DNA of 64,000 nucleotides from Flavobacteriales bacterium (GTDB taxonomy: Bacteria; Bacteroidota; Bacteroidia; Flavobacteriales_E; Vicingaceae), in contig JABTUP010000016.1 of the NCBI GenBank assembly GCA_015075325.1, positions 22,180 to 86,179 of the forward strand, read 5' to 3'. The position numbers and the translations under genes were made by a program. A model generated the notes under the pieces. That model did not search any database and was not told the origin of the DNA. It saw only the letters and a program-made list of their open reading frames with translations. Of the stretch, positions 34,375-43,303 are shown in pieces (positions within the stretch are counted from its first letter, which is position 1; every line of letters starts with the position of its first letter).

Positions 34375-36912
34375 CTATTGCTTAATCAATTTTAGCACCT
34401 GAGAACTTTTTTCATCTGTAATTTTTACCACATAAATCCCTTTATTCCAATCGGCTGCATTAATAACAACTTTGTTGGTATTTATGTTATTGTTGGTGTA
34501 AACCGTTTTGCCTTCTATACTAACAATACTCAGTTGAGTTCTAGGTGAATAATTAGCCAATTCTATCATAAACTCAGCAGTAGTTGGGTTTGGATAAATA
34601 GCCACACCAGAAGTTATTGCTACCTGTTCATCTATCTGCGTTGCCAGAGGTGGAGCAATTACATTAATAGTAAAACCAGTTTGTTTGTTAAACACCACAC
34701 CATTTTGTCCAATAGAATCGCAATACATGTCCACACAACCTGCGCCATCATCAATGGTTAAACACAAATAATAGTGATCAGAAGTCGCATAAAAGTGAGT
34801 AGGAGTTTGTAGGGTTGAGGTATCACCATCACCAAAATCCCATAGGTAAGTTAAGTTAGTCCCTGTTGAACTGTTTACTACTATCACATTATTTTCTACT
34901 GTATCAGGGTACATTACGAAGCCAGCAACACATTGTAAGGGAGCAATAACTCCTGTTACCACAATGGTATCGAGATAATACCCCACACAAGATATCCCCA
35001 TTGAATCATTAGTTGTAAGTGCTACTATATAAGTGCCATTCGCACTAAAAGTGTGAGTTGGATTAGTTGTAGAAGAAGTGTAACCATCTCCAAATGCCCA
35101 ATGGTATTGATTGTAAACACTTGAAGAATTATTGGTAAAGGTGTAATTCCCATTTCCGTTATCGATGTACGTGTAGGATGTATTAGGGCTAGTAACTATA
35201 ATGTTTTTTGTATAAGAACCTATACAACCATTTTGATTATCCCAGTTATAGGTTACGGAGCAATTTTGTGGAAATGGCCCAGAAACTTCAGATGGGTCAA
35301 ATGTTGCATAACCATAATCAGTTGAAGTTAACCCACTGTTACAAGTTGAAGTGTAATTTGCTATGCCTTTTATATCTCCAGGAGTACTAATTACTTGAGT
35401 ACCATTACTAGATGTCCAAAAACCAGAATATATAAGTGAATCATTGGAACAATCATAAACTGAATAAGGAATATCTCCCCCTGTGTTTCCTGTAAACTGA
35501 AAGGAAATTGTATCTGAAGGAGATGAATAAGCAGCTGTTAAAGTCAAGGTACCTCCAGACGGTACAGTAATTGATCCCCTAGGTGAACCACCTTCAATTA
35601 TTGTTAAAACTGGAAGAGGACTTCCTTGTGAATTTCCAGTTAATTTAATATAAATACAAGGAGTTATGTTCCCTGATGGCGAAAGAGTGCTGGGTGCAGA
35701 CAACGAAACCGGTGCATCATTACAAGAAATAGTTGAAGGAAGACCAGAAAAGGTTACTTCGTTTACCCGAACAAGAAATGAATCTGTTAAAATTGTTCCA
35801 CAAGAACCAACTATATCACAGTAAAGATTAATATCTTGTGTTGGACAAAAGTTTAAAATAGAATCTGAGCCCGAAACACCCGCAGGAATGGAATACCAAG
35901 TAAAACTAGGTGAATAACCTGAATTAGCCAATGAAGTTGTTACTGTAAATGTACCACATTCCGACAGACAATAGTAAGCTGAATCAGAATTCCCTTTCGC
36001 ATCAACAATATCAATTTTATCAATTTTAATACCTGAAAGCATTTTAATTGTATACTCACAAATATTTCCAGCATGACCATCAAGCATCAAATAATAATGT
36101 TTTCCTTTGGTTAATCCGTTAAAGTTAAATGTATTAAGTCCAGAACTGATTGAGTTCCAACAATAAGTTCCTACCTGAGTTAAAGAATCACAATTACCTT
36201 CAAACAATACTAATTGGAAACCATTAGTATTTATACAATTTGTTAATTCTATCCTTAATGAAACGTCAGTTGAGTCGGCAATAAATTTTAACCAAGAATT
36301 ATTTTCTATGCTCCCACAAAATTGACTGTTACCAATATACGTATCTGTATATTGAGCATCTATGGTGTACCATCCATTATTAGTTCCGCAATACTCATTA
36401 GTTGTGCAAATTTGAGTAGCATTCTGGCAATCATCAGCTATAGGTAGATTTCCGTTACAAGACTGAGGAGCACACCCAACATGTGCTATAAACCCTCCAT
36501 CAGCTCCAGAATTTTGCTGAACATTATTATCGGTGGTGAATTGTAAAGTTAGGCAAGTACTTGTGGAAGTATAAAACATTGCAGGATTATTTAAATCAGA
36601 GCCAGTTAGAGTATCTATTATAAGAGAGCCAACGGTTGGACCATCATAAATATATAATAAATCATAACCTAGTTCTAGATTAAGGTAGTTAAAATTCAAT
36701 CGTATAGGTCCGCCATCAGTTGAACAAAAAGTTCTTGTTACATTGGTATTATTTAAGTAATCTGCATTACCCCCATTATCATAAATAACCGCAGAACAAG
36801 TATTTACTGTTGTTAAATTACTTATACTATCCATATAAAATACTTGAGTGTAAGTGTAACTATAAACAAACAAGAAAGTAGCTAAAAAAATAATGTGCTT
36901 GATTTTATTCAT
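34375..36912 (-). CDS. Secreted CUB/PKD-domain protein with type IX secretion C-terminal sorting domain
   Basis: The 845-residue protein has a signal peptide (about 1-22), a CUB-like domain (about 34-150; YDNGG, DLLYIYDGP, TLQFTTD), a second N-terminal beta domain, and at least two PKD domains (about 585-650 and 665-735) with WAFGDGYTSS and WDFGDGDTS. The type A sorting domain at about 765-845 includes VAIYPNPTTAEF and GIYVVKITD. It is therefore exported by the type IX secretion system, whose other genes are not in this window. An adhesive or surface role is likely. Confidence 0.9.
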   Translation of the reverse strand: MNKIKHIIFLATFLFVYSYTYTQVFYMDSISNLTTVNTCSAVIYDNGGNADYLNNTNVTRTFCSTDGGPIRLNFNYLNLELGYDLLYIYDGPTVGSLIIDTLTGSDLNNPAMFYTSTSTCLTLQFTTDNNVQQNSGADGGFIAHVGCAPQSCNGNLPIADDCQNATQICTTNEYCGTNNGWYTIDAQYTDTYIGNSQFCGSIENNSWLKFIADSTDVSLRIELTNCINTNGFQLVLFEGNCDSLTQVGTYCWNSISSGLNTFNFNGLTKGKHYYLMLDGHAGNICEYTIKMLSGIKIDKIDIVDAKGNSDSAYYCLSECGTFTVTTSLANSGYSPSFTWYSIPAGVSGSDSILNFCPTQDINLYCDIVGSCGTILTDSFLVRVNEVTFSGLPSTISCNDAPVSLSAPSTLSPSGNITPCIYIKLTGNSQGSPLPVLTIIEGGSPRGSITVPSGGTLTLTAAYSSPSDTISFQFTGNTGGDIPYSVYDCSNDSLIYSGFWTSSNGTQVISTPGDIKGIANYTSTCNSGLTSTDYGYATFDPSEVSGPFPQNCSVTYNWDNQNGCIGSYTKNIIVTSPNTSYTYIDNGNGNYTFTNNSSSVYNQYHWAFGDGYTSSTTNPTHTFSANGTYIVALTTNDSMGISCVGYYLDTIVVTGVIAPLQCVAGFVMYPDTVENNVIVVNSSTGTNLTYLWDFGDGDTSTLQTPTHFYATSDHYYLCLTIDDGAGCVDMYCDSIGQNGVVFNKQTGFTINVIAPPLATQIDEQVAITSGVAIYPNPTTAEFMIELANYSPRTQLSIVSIEGKTVYTNNNINTNKVVINAADWNKGIYVVKITDEKSSQVLKLIKQ

Positions 36913-37092
36913 GGTAAAAAGGTGTTGATTAATTGATTTACAAACAAATATAGCTAAATAATTGAGTCAAGGTTACTTGAATAGTAGTTTTCTCGCTTTT
37001 TTGAGTGGTTATGTTCAAAAAATAGACGCTTCACTTCATTTTTTAGCCCCGAATACTCGGGTACAAAATATTGTTCAGCATGACAAAGGGGA

Positions 37093-37956
37093 TTACTTAA
37101 TCTCAAAATCATCACCATCTAAACCCACAGGAAACTTTTCTCTAAAATCTTCTAGTTCTTGTCGGTTTAATTCAATGGTTTGGATGTGGTTTTGATGAGT
37201 GGCTATGTTGCTAATCGCATTTCCCTTAGGGTCGATAACCGCTGAATTCCCAGAGTAAGAAATTTCTTTTCCATCCAATCCCACTCGATTTACACCAACA
37301 ACATAAACTTGATTTTCGATAGCTCGAGCTTCTAATAATTTACACCAAGGTTCTTTTCTTGCTTCGGGCCAGTTGGCAACGTAAATTAACAGGTCAAAAA
37401 CTGGTTTCGGGTTTAAAGTTTCATGTTCAAGGATGCGTGCCTTATTATCACTTTGGAGGTCAACTTTAAACTTTAAACTTTGAACTTTGAACTCTTTATT
37501 CCTGCTCCAAACAGGAAAACGTAAGTCGTAACAAACTAATGGGCAAATTTTCCATCCTCGCCAAGCTACAATTAGTCGTGAGTTACCCGCTGAGAATGTT
37601 TCGTGTTCGTTTGCCATTCTAAACAAATGACGCTTGTCGTAATGGTAAACTTTTCCATCGGGTTGGACCCAAATTAAGCGATTGAAATAGAGTTTTTTTT
37701 CGGTAATTATCAAACTACCAACTATTGCTGCGTTTTTGTTTTTTGCTTGTTGTTTCATCCATTTAATGGCTTCTCCATTCATGGTTTCGGCTAATGGTTT
37801 AGCATTCATAGTAAAACCTGTGGTGAACATTTCGGGCAGCATAATAACATCGGTAGCTTCAGTTATAGAAGCTATTTTTTCGGTAAATAGGGCTAAATTT
37901 TTAGCTTTTTTTTCCCAGTGTAATTCCGATTGGATGATGGTTATTTTTAGGTTCAT
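37093..37956 (-). CDS. Nitrilase-superfamily omega-amidase with in-frame repeat insertion
   Basis: Carbon-nitrogen hydrolase with the catalytic Glu42 (MLPEMFTTGF), Lys108 (YDKRHLF) and Cys142 (VCYDLRFPVW), closest to YafV-type omega-amidases that hydrolyse alpha-ketoglutaramate-like substrates. The protein is 287 residues, about 30 longer than usual. The excess lies at about 155-186 between PVWSRN and FDLLIYVANWP and is encoded by low-complexity AACTTTAAAC-type repeat DNA (37462-37497 and its flank). The frame stays open. Activity probably persists since the insert lies in a loop, but this is inference. Confidence 0.9.
   Translation of the reverse strand: MNLKITIIQSELHWEKKAKNLALFTEKIASITEATDVIMLPEMFTTGFTMNAKPLAETMNGEAIKWMKQQAKNKNAAIVGSLIITEKKLYFNRLIWVQPDGKVYHYDKRHLFRMANEHETFSAGNSRLIVAWRGWKICPLVCYDLRFPVWSRNKEFKVQSLKFKVDLQSDNKARILEHETLNPKPVFDLLIYVANWPEARKEPWCKLLEARAIENQVYVVGVNRVGLDGKEISYSGNSAVIDPKGNAISNIATHQNHIQTIELNRQELEDFREKFPVGLDGDDFEIK
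37462..37497. repeat. AACTTTAAAC/AACTTTGAAC simple-sequence repeat inside the nitrilase gene
   Basis: About 36 bp built from repeated CTTTAAA/CTTTGAA units, read in frame as a KEFKVQSLKFKV peptide. A related TTTCGGGTTTAAAGTTTCAT stretch lies about 35 bp away. Similar sequences are normally intergenic in Bacteroidota. Confidence 0.8.
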
Positions 37957-37996
37957 TTTTTAGGCTTTAGTTGTTAGGCATAAGGCATAAGTTTGT

Positions 37997-38021
37997 CGTC
38001 CGGGAGGGTTGGGGTGGGCTT
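37997..38021 (-). repeat. Dispersed G+C-rich hairpin repeat, copy 7 (truncated)
   Basis: CCGGGAGGGTTGGGGTGGGCTT ends at the stop codon of the PD40 gene. In that gene's sense it gives AAGCCCACCCC-AACCCTCCCGG, the left part of the consensus; the complementary arm is missing. Confidence 0.75.
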
Positions 38022-40972
38022 CATTCTTCAACATAAAAAATATCATCAAATGGTGAATTGATGGGAGCTCCCATATTTATAGGCGTTGACCACGAGTTGG
38101 TTTTTTCGTCCCAAGTACTTTTAAAAATATCGTATCCACCCATGCTACCGTGTGCTTTGGAGCTAAAGTAGAGCGTGGTTTCATCTTTCGATAGAAATGG
38201 GAAGTCTTCATCGGCAGTAGTATTTACAGGTGCTCCAACATTTATTGCTTCCGACCAAGTGTTGTTGGGCAATTTTTTCATAAAATACAAATCTTTACCA
38301 TTAGCCCCGTTTTCGCCATAACTCGAAAAATAGATGATTGTTTTTGAATTATTTAAATACATGGTTGGTTTAAAGTTTTCTGCTTTGTCTTTTGCTGAAG
38401 TCATGTCATCGGGAGCTAATAAAAATTTCGCTTCGATATCTAATGAGCCATAAATGTTGTGGAAATTGGCTTGAGTAAATGTTTTGTTTTGGGTTACTTC
38501 AATTGGTTTAGGATTGTTTACTATTTTCTTTCCAAACATACTCAAACTCATTTCGTTTTCAATGTCGTGAGCAGCAATTTCTTTTTCGTTGGCAAGTGTT
38601 TTGTATTTTTCGTAAGCTTTTGCAGCACGCTCAAATCGGTAGGCATTGTGATTGGTTTTTCCAAGCATAAAAAACACATCGTAAGGAGTGGTTTTACTTT
38701 GTGCTGCTTTTTCTAAAAATTCGAGTGTTTTTTCGTAGTCGCGAGTAGCATTAAACAAGCTTTTTCCGTACATGTAATTGTGTTTGTCCGACAACTCCAT
38801 TAACGGAGCTACTTTTGCAAATTGCTCGGCACATTTTAAGTATTGTTTATTGATAAAGAACTGTTCGGCAGCATCAATAATTTTTTGCTGGTCGGAGCTT
38901 GCTTTTTTAAACTTTTCAGCAATAGTTGGTTTAGGTGTAGCATTTTTGGAAGGAATATTTTTTTCAAAATCCTTTTTGGTGAGTTTGTATTCAGGAGCTT
39001 TTTCGGCTTCTTCTTTAGTAAAATAATTGTCGATGTTTAAAATTTCAAACGAGCCTTCTTTTTTTAGTTTTATACTTTGTCTGAGCGGAAAATCTTCGGT
39101 TTGAATTGGCACAGTTACATAAGCAGTATGCTCATTAAAACCATCGGCTGTAATATTAAACTCGTACTTTACGCCAGGAATTAAAGCCATTAAAAAATTA
39201 CCGGTGTTTGCATTAGAATTGTAAATACCCACCACTTCTTCGTTATTGGTGTTGTATACCGCAATAGATGCACTAAAATTTGGAATAGAATCGTTGGTCA
39301 TAAAATGACCTTTAATAATGGTTAACGGCAATGCGGGTTTTGGCATACTAATTTTATATAAATTGTAACCACCTGTTGGGCTTCTTCGGTTCGATACAAA
39401 AAAAGCATCTTGCTCATTTAAACTGGGCATAAACATAAAATCATCGTAAGGCGAGTTGATAGGGTAGCCCATGTTTTTTGGTTCGCTCCAAGCATCATTA
39501 ACCGTTTTTCGGGTTGCAGTAAAAATATCATAACCACCCATGCTGTTGTGTCCTTTCGAAGCAAAATAAAGGGTTTTTCCATCCAATGTAACATAGGCAT
39601 AATCTTCATCAAAAGGAGTATTAATGGTAATTCCAAGCGATTTTGGTATACCCCATTTGTCTCCACCCATGAGTACGTTTACAAACAAATCTTTTCCATT
39701 TTTTTCATCTAACCCGTAACTGGTTTGAATCATTTCGTTTTGTTCGGTTTTAAACATCCACATTTTTTCTTTCTTTTTAGCATCTATTGGAGAAATGAAA
39801 AACGATGTTTTTTCGAAGAGTTTTTCGCTAGTCAATTGGGTGGGTAATTCTTTTGTTAATTTTTGAATATCAATAGGAGTTTTGTTTTGAATAAACATAT
39901 CAAATTGATCTTGAATTAAACCTTTGCCGTTGATACAGTTTTGTAAAAGTTGGTTAATCTTTAGTGTTTCTATTTCTGTTGGTTTTGCTTTAGTTTTAAA
40001 TAGATTAAAAGCTATTTCTGCTTTAGCAAAATCGGTCCACAAATGGTAAATCATGCCTAAATAATAATGCACATCGTAAGGAATATTGGGGTTTCCTTCG
40101 GCTTTTTGTAAGTACGGCAAGGCTTTTAGTTTGTTTTGTTCTAAAAAATATAACGATACTCCTTTTCGGTAATTATATAATGCATCAGATGCATCAAAAT
40201 TGAGTAATTGAGAATAAATATCGGAAGCGGTTTTGTAATCTTTTTTTAAAAAAGCTTTTTCTGCAATTTCTGGTTTTTTATTTTCTTCTTCTACCTGTTT
40301 TTTTAGTACTTCATCAATATTTCCAAAGTCTGTTTCAGTTAGTTGGCGACGTTCAACCTCAATTTCTTCAACTTCATTTATCTCATACAGCTCAACTTTG
40401 TGATTGTTTTCGTTGCTTTCGTCGTAAACAGTAAGTAAAAATAGTGTTGGTTCTTTTTCTTCGACAAACCAGGTGTTTATCGCTAAATTAACTTTACCCG
40501 AATCGATAGAAAGTGTAAGTTGTTGTTTAGATAGTTCATCATTAATGTTGGTACTAGCATAACTTGGTATTTCAACTATTTTTTTGATGGGTGCATAACC
40601 ATAGCTGTTTACAACAAACTCGTACTTTAAATTGGGCATTAAAATAATAAGATAATTTCCGGTTTTACTGTTGGTGTTATAAACGCCTACCAATTCATCA
40701 GTAGAAATGTTATACACCGAAATTTCTGCTTTTCGCATTTGAGGAAACCCTTTTACTTCAAAGTTTCCGCGAATTAAAGTTGAAGAAATACCACTTTGGT
40801 TAGTTCGGGCTTTATACATGGCAAAGTTACCATCAGAAGTATTTCGGTTCGAAACAAAATAGTAGGCATTTTTTTTAGCTGTATCTTGCTCTAAAACCAA
40901 CATAGCAAAAGTGTTTTGTGCTTGAAAAAAGCAACAAAAAAACCCACAAATAAATGGAAATAGAACTTTCAT
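38021..40972 (-). CDS. PD40 beta-propeller/TPR/carboxypeptidase-regulatory-like protein with internal duplication
   Basis: A secreted envelope protein of 983 residues. After a signal peptide (about 1-20) it contains two copies of the same three-part module: a regulatory-like beta sandwich (about 60-130 and 550-625, both with VGVYN/VGIYN and TGNxL.xLxPxxKYEF), a TPR region (about 245-345 and 690-800), and WD40-like PD40 strands (about 440-535 and 860-983) with LYFASKGHNSMGGYDIF and LYFSSKAHGSMGGYDIF. The domain set resembles T9SS PorE-type proteins, but the OmpA peptidoglycan-binding domain is absent. Function unknown. Confidence 0.85.
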   Translation of the reverse strand: MKVLFPFICGFFCCFFQAQNTFAMLVLEQDTAKKNAYYFVSNRNTSDGNFAMYKARTNQSGISSTLIRGNFEVKGFPQMRKAEISVYNISTDELVGVYNTNSKTGNYLIILMPNLKYEFVVNSYGYAPIKKIVEIPSYASTNINDELSKQQLTLSIDSGKVNLAINTWFVEEKEPTLFLLTVYDESNENNHKVELYEINEVEEIEVERRQLTETDFGNIDEVLKKQVEEENKKPEIAEKAFLKKDYKTASDIYSQLLNFDASDALYNYRKGVSLYFLEQNKLKALPYLQKAEGNPNIPYDVHYYLGMIYHLWTDFAKAEIAFNLFKTKAKPTEIETLKINQLLQNCINGKGLIQDQFDMFIQNKTPIDIQKLTKELPTQLTSEKLFEKTSFFISPIDAKKKEKMWMFKTEQNEMIQTSYGLDEKNGKDLFVNVLMGGDKWGIPKSLGITINTPFDEDYAYVTLDGKTLYFASKGHNSMGGYDIFTATRKTVNDAWSEPKNMGYPINSPYDDFMFMPSLNEQDAFFVSNRRSPTGGYNLYKISMPKPALPLTIIKGHFMTNDSIPNFSASIAVYNTNNEEVVGIYNSNANTGNFLMALIPGVKYEFNITADGFNEHTAYVTVPIQTEDFPLRQSIKLKKEGSFEILNIDNYFTKEEAEKAPEYKLTKKDFEKNIPSKNATPKPTIAEKFKKASSDQQKIIDAAEQFFINKQYLKCAEQFAKVAPLMELSDKHNYMYGKSLFNATRDYEKTLEFLEKAAQSKTTPYDVFFMLGKTNHNAYRFERAAKAYEKYKTLANEKEIAAHDIENEMSLSMFGKKIVNNPKPIEVTQNKTFTQANFHNIYGSLDIEAKFLLAPDDMTSAKDKAENFKPTMYLNNSKTIIYFSSYGENGANGKDLYFMKKLPNNTWSEAINVGAPVNTTADEDFPFLSKDETTLYFSSKAHGSMGGYDIFKSTWDEKTNSWSTPINMGAPINSPFDDIFYVEE

Positions 40973-41050
40973 TTTTTCGATTTTTGAAAGTCGAAAGTAA
41001 ATAAAATGAACAGAAAATCAAGAGGATAAGTAAAAGAGTTTTAAACATGA

Positions 41051-41083
41051 TTTGTTTATTGTTGATTAGTTTTTTTACCTTTG
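41051..41083 (+). promoter_or_regulatory. Bacteroidota-type promoter for the 41129 lipoprotein gene
   Basis: TTTG at 41051-41054 and TACCTTTG at 41076-41083, separated by 21 bp, match the -33/-7 consensus. The ATG lies 45 bp downstream. Confidence 0.65.
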
Positions 41084-41128
41084 GAATGTTGTTTGTTATA
41101 AACTTCCATCATTCAAAATAATTAAACC

Positions 41129-42280
41129 ATGAAATATTTTATTATTTATATTTTTTCCATCGCGTTATTAGTAGGTTGTGCATCTTCATCAAAAAAATAC
41201 GACAAAGGCGATTACGATTCGGCAATGGAAATTTCTGCTAAAAAAATAAAAAAAGACCCAGGTAAATTTGAAGAAGTTGATGTTTTTAACGATGCCTATC
41301 GTATGGCTTATGTAAAAGACAAAGCCGAAGTTGAACGATTAAAAGCCGAAGGAAATCCTGCAAATTGGAGTAAAATTTACACCATTTATGTGCGAATGAA
41401 CAGAAGACAAGAATTGGCAAAAACGCTTCCTCCAGTAGGAATAGTTTATGAAGAACAAGATTTTGAAAGCGAAATTGAAAACGCCAAAACTAAAGCAACC
41501 GAGTATGCTTATGCCAAAGGAGTTGAACAATTAGGGAAAAACGATAAACTTGCTGCACGTGAAGCATATTCAAGATTTGTAGAGGCCAAAAGTTATATTA
41601 CTAATTTTAGAGATGTTGATGAAAAAATAGCCGAAGCAAAATTTAAAGGAACAACCAACGTGTTTTTTACTATTGAAGACAAATCGAAAGTAGTTGCCTC
41701 AAAAACATTAATGGAAGAGCTACAAGCCATTAATGTTGATGATTTAGATAAAGATTGGTTAAACTACGATAATACGATTGATTCGAACCGAATTTACCAT
41801 TATTCAATTATTTTATCGATGACCGATATTTTGGTTTCGCCCGAAGAAATGAAAGAAAGCATTGCTCAAGAAAGTAAAGAAATTGAAGATGGGTTTTCTT
41901 ATGTTTTAGATGCTAATGGAAATGTAAAAAAAGATACATTAGGCAACGATATTAAAATACCCAAATACAAAACCATACATTGTGCAATTAAAAGAGTTCA
42001 ACAACGAAAAACAGCTCGTATAACCGGAAGTTTAAATTATTATGACAACATTACCAATAAGTTAATGAAATCAGAACCCATTACTTCTGATGCCTTGTTT
42101 GAGAACTTTTATGCCGTTGCCAATGGCGATTTAAATGCATTAAGCCCACAATCGCAAAAAGATTTACAAACCCAACCGGTACCTTTTCCTCCATCGCCCG
42201 ATTTAATTATTCAAGCCGGAAATGTGCTTAAAGGAATGACCAAAGATATTATTGTAAAAAATGCGGGATATTTGAAATAA
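41129..42280 (+). CDS. Hypothetical TPR-like lipoprotein
   Basis: The 383-residue protein has a lipobox LLVGC (Cys about 17) and a helical N-terminal half with TPR-like spacing (YDKGDYDSAMEISAKKIKKDP, AREAYSRFVEAKSY). The C-terminal half is of unknown fold. It is probably an outer-membrane or periplasmic lipoprotein. It has its own well-formed promoter and is followed by a further promoter before the next gene, so it is likely monocistronic. Confidence 0.75.
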   Translation: MKYFIIYIFSIALLVGCASSSKKYDKGDYDSAMEISAKKIKKDPGKFEEVDVFNDAYRMAYVKDKAEVERLKAEGNPANWSKIYTIYVRMNRRQELAKTLPPVGIVYEEQDFESEIENAKTKATEYAYAKGVEQLGKNDKLAAREAYSRFVEAKSYITNFRDVDEKIAEAKFKGTTNVFFTIEDKSKVVASKTLMEELQAINVDDLDKDWLNYDNTIDSNRIYHYSIILSMTDILVSPEEMKESIAQESKEIEDGFSYVLDANGNVKKDTLGNDIKIPKYKTIHCAIKRVQQRKTARITGSLNYYDNITNKLMKSEPITSDALFENFYAVANGDLNALSPQSQKDLQTQPVPFPPSPDLIIQAGNVLKGMTKDIIVKNAGYLK

Positions 42281-42312
42281 ATGAACGCTACAGTTAAACA
42301 AAAACATTTTGC

Positions 42313-42343
42313 TTGACTTGCACGCTAAAAATTAGTAACTTTG
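42313..42343 (+). promoter_or_regulatory. Bacteroidota-type promoter upstream of the starch synthase-like gene
   Basis: TTG (42313-42315) and TAACTTTG (42336-42343) are separated by 20 bp. The start codon is about 125 bp downstream, leaving a long leader. Confidence 0.7.
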
Positions 42344-42468
42344 CATGTAAATCATTAGTTACATTTATGATTAATTTTGTGTTTGAAACATCTTAAGCTA
42401 TTAAAAACAAGCACGTTAACGCCTTTTTCAAGGTAAATCAACACTAACCTCATCAATCAAAATTACAT

Positions 42469-43299
42469 ATGAAAAAAAGCAGAGTTTTATTTATTTCCCA
42501 AGAAATTACCCCTTATTTAGAAGAAAGTGAACTATCGAAAGTTGGAAGAATTTTACCACAAGGTATTCAAGAATTAGGTAAAGAAATAAGAACTTTTATG
42601 CCCAAGTTTGGTTGTATAAACGAAAGAAGAAACCAGCTTCATGAAGTTATACGTTTGTCGGGAATGAATTTAATCATTAACGATACCGACCATCCACTCA
42701 TTATTAAAGTAGGCTCTATTCAACCTGCTCGTATGCAAGTATATTTTATTGATAGCGAAGACTTTTTTAACCGAAAAGGAGTTGTAAACTGCAACGAAAC
42801 CGGTAAATTTTTTGAAGATAACGATGAAAGAGCCATTTTCTTTGCTCGTGGTGTATTAGAAACAGTAAAAAAATTAGGTTGGGTTCCAGATATTATTCAT
42901 TGCCATGGATGGATGACCAGTTTAGTTCCTCTTTATATTAAAACTTCATACGGAAAAGACCCTATTTTTGCTAATTCAAAAGTTGTTTATTCTATTTACG
43001 ACAACGAATTTGATAAAAACTTAGACAATAATTTTGCTGAAAAAGCTTTAATGGATGGAATTACACCAGATGATGTGGCTGATTTCAAAAAAACTTCATT
43101 TGTTGATATTAATAAAGCTGCTATGAATATTTCTGACGCTGTTATTAAAGCCAGCGAAAAAATTCATCCAGATTTAGAAAACCATTTTAACAACATTAAC
43201 AAACCAAAATTAAACTATCACGATTTTGATTCTTTTGTACAAGCTCATTCTGACTTTTACGACGAAATTTTAGAATCTGCAAACGTATTACAAGATTAA
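42469..43299 (+). CDS. Glycogen/starch synthase N-terminal domain protein (GT5-like, single domain)
   Basis: This 276-residue protein corresponds to the N-terminal Rossmann half of GT5 glycogen synthases. It starts VLFISQEITPYLEESELSKVGRILPQGI (compare KTGGL of true enzymes), and contains DIIHCHGWMTSLVPLYIK. The C-terminal half with the ADP-glucose site is absent although the frame ends normally, so it is a conserved short form and not a truncation caused by damage. Whether it is catalytic is doubtful. It leads a compact cluster with the DUF4270 gene (4 bp later) and glmS. Confidence 0.82.
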   Translation: MKKSRVLFISQEITPYLEESELSKVGRILPQGIQELGKEIRTFMPKFGCINERRNQLHEVIRLSGMNLIINDTDHPLIIKVGSIQPARMQVYFIDSEDFFNRKGVVNCNETGKFFEDNDERAIFFARGVLETVKKLGWVPDIIHCHGWMTSLVPLYIKTSYGKDPIFANSKVVYSIYDNEFDKNLDNNFAEKALMDGITPDDVADFKKTSFVDINKAAMNISDAVIKASEKIHPDLENHFNNINKPKLNYHDFDSFVQAHSDFYDEILESANVLQD

Positions 43300-43303
43300 C
43301 TTC

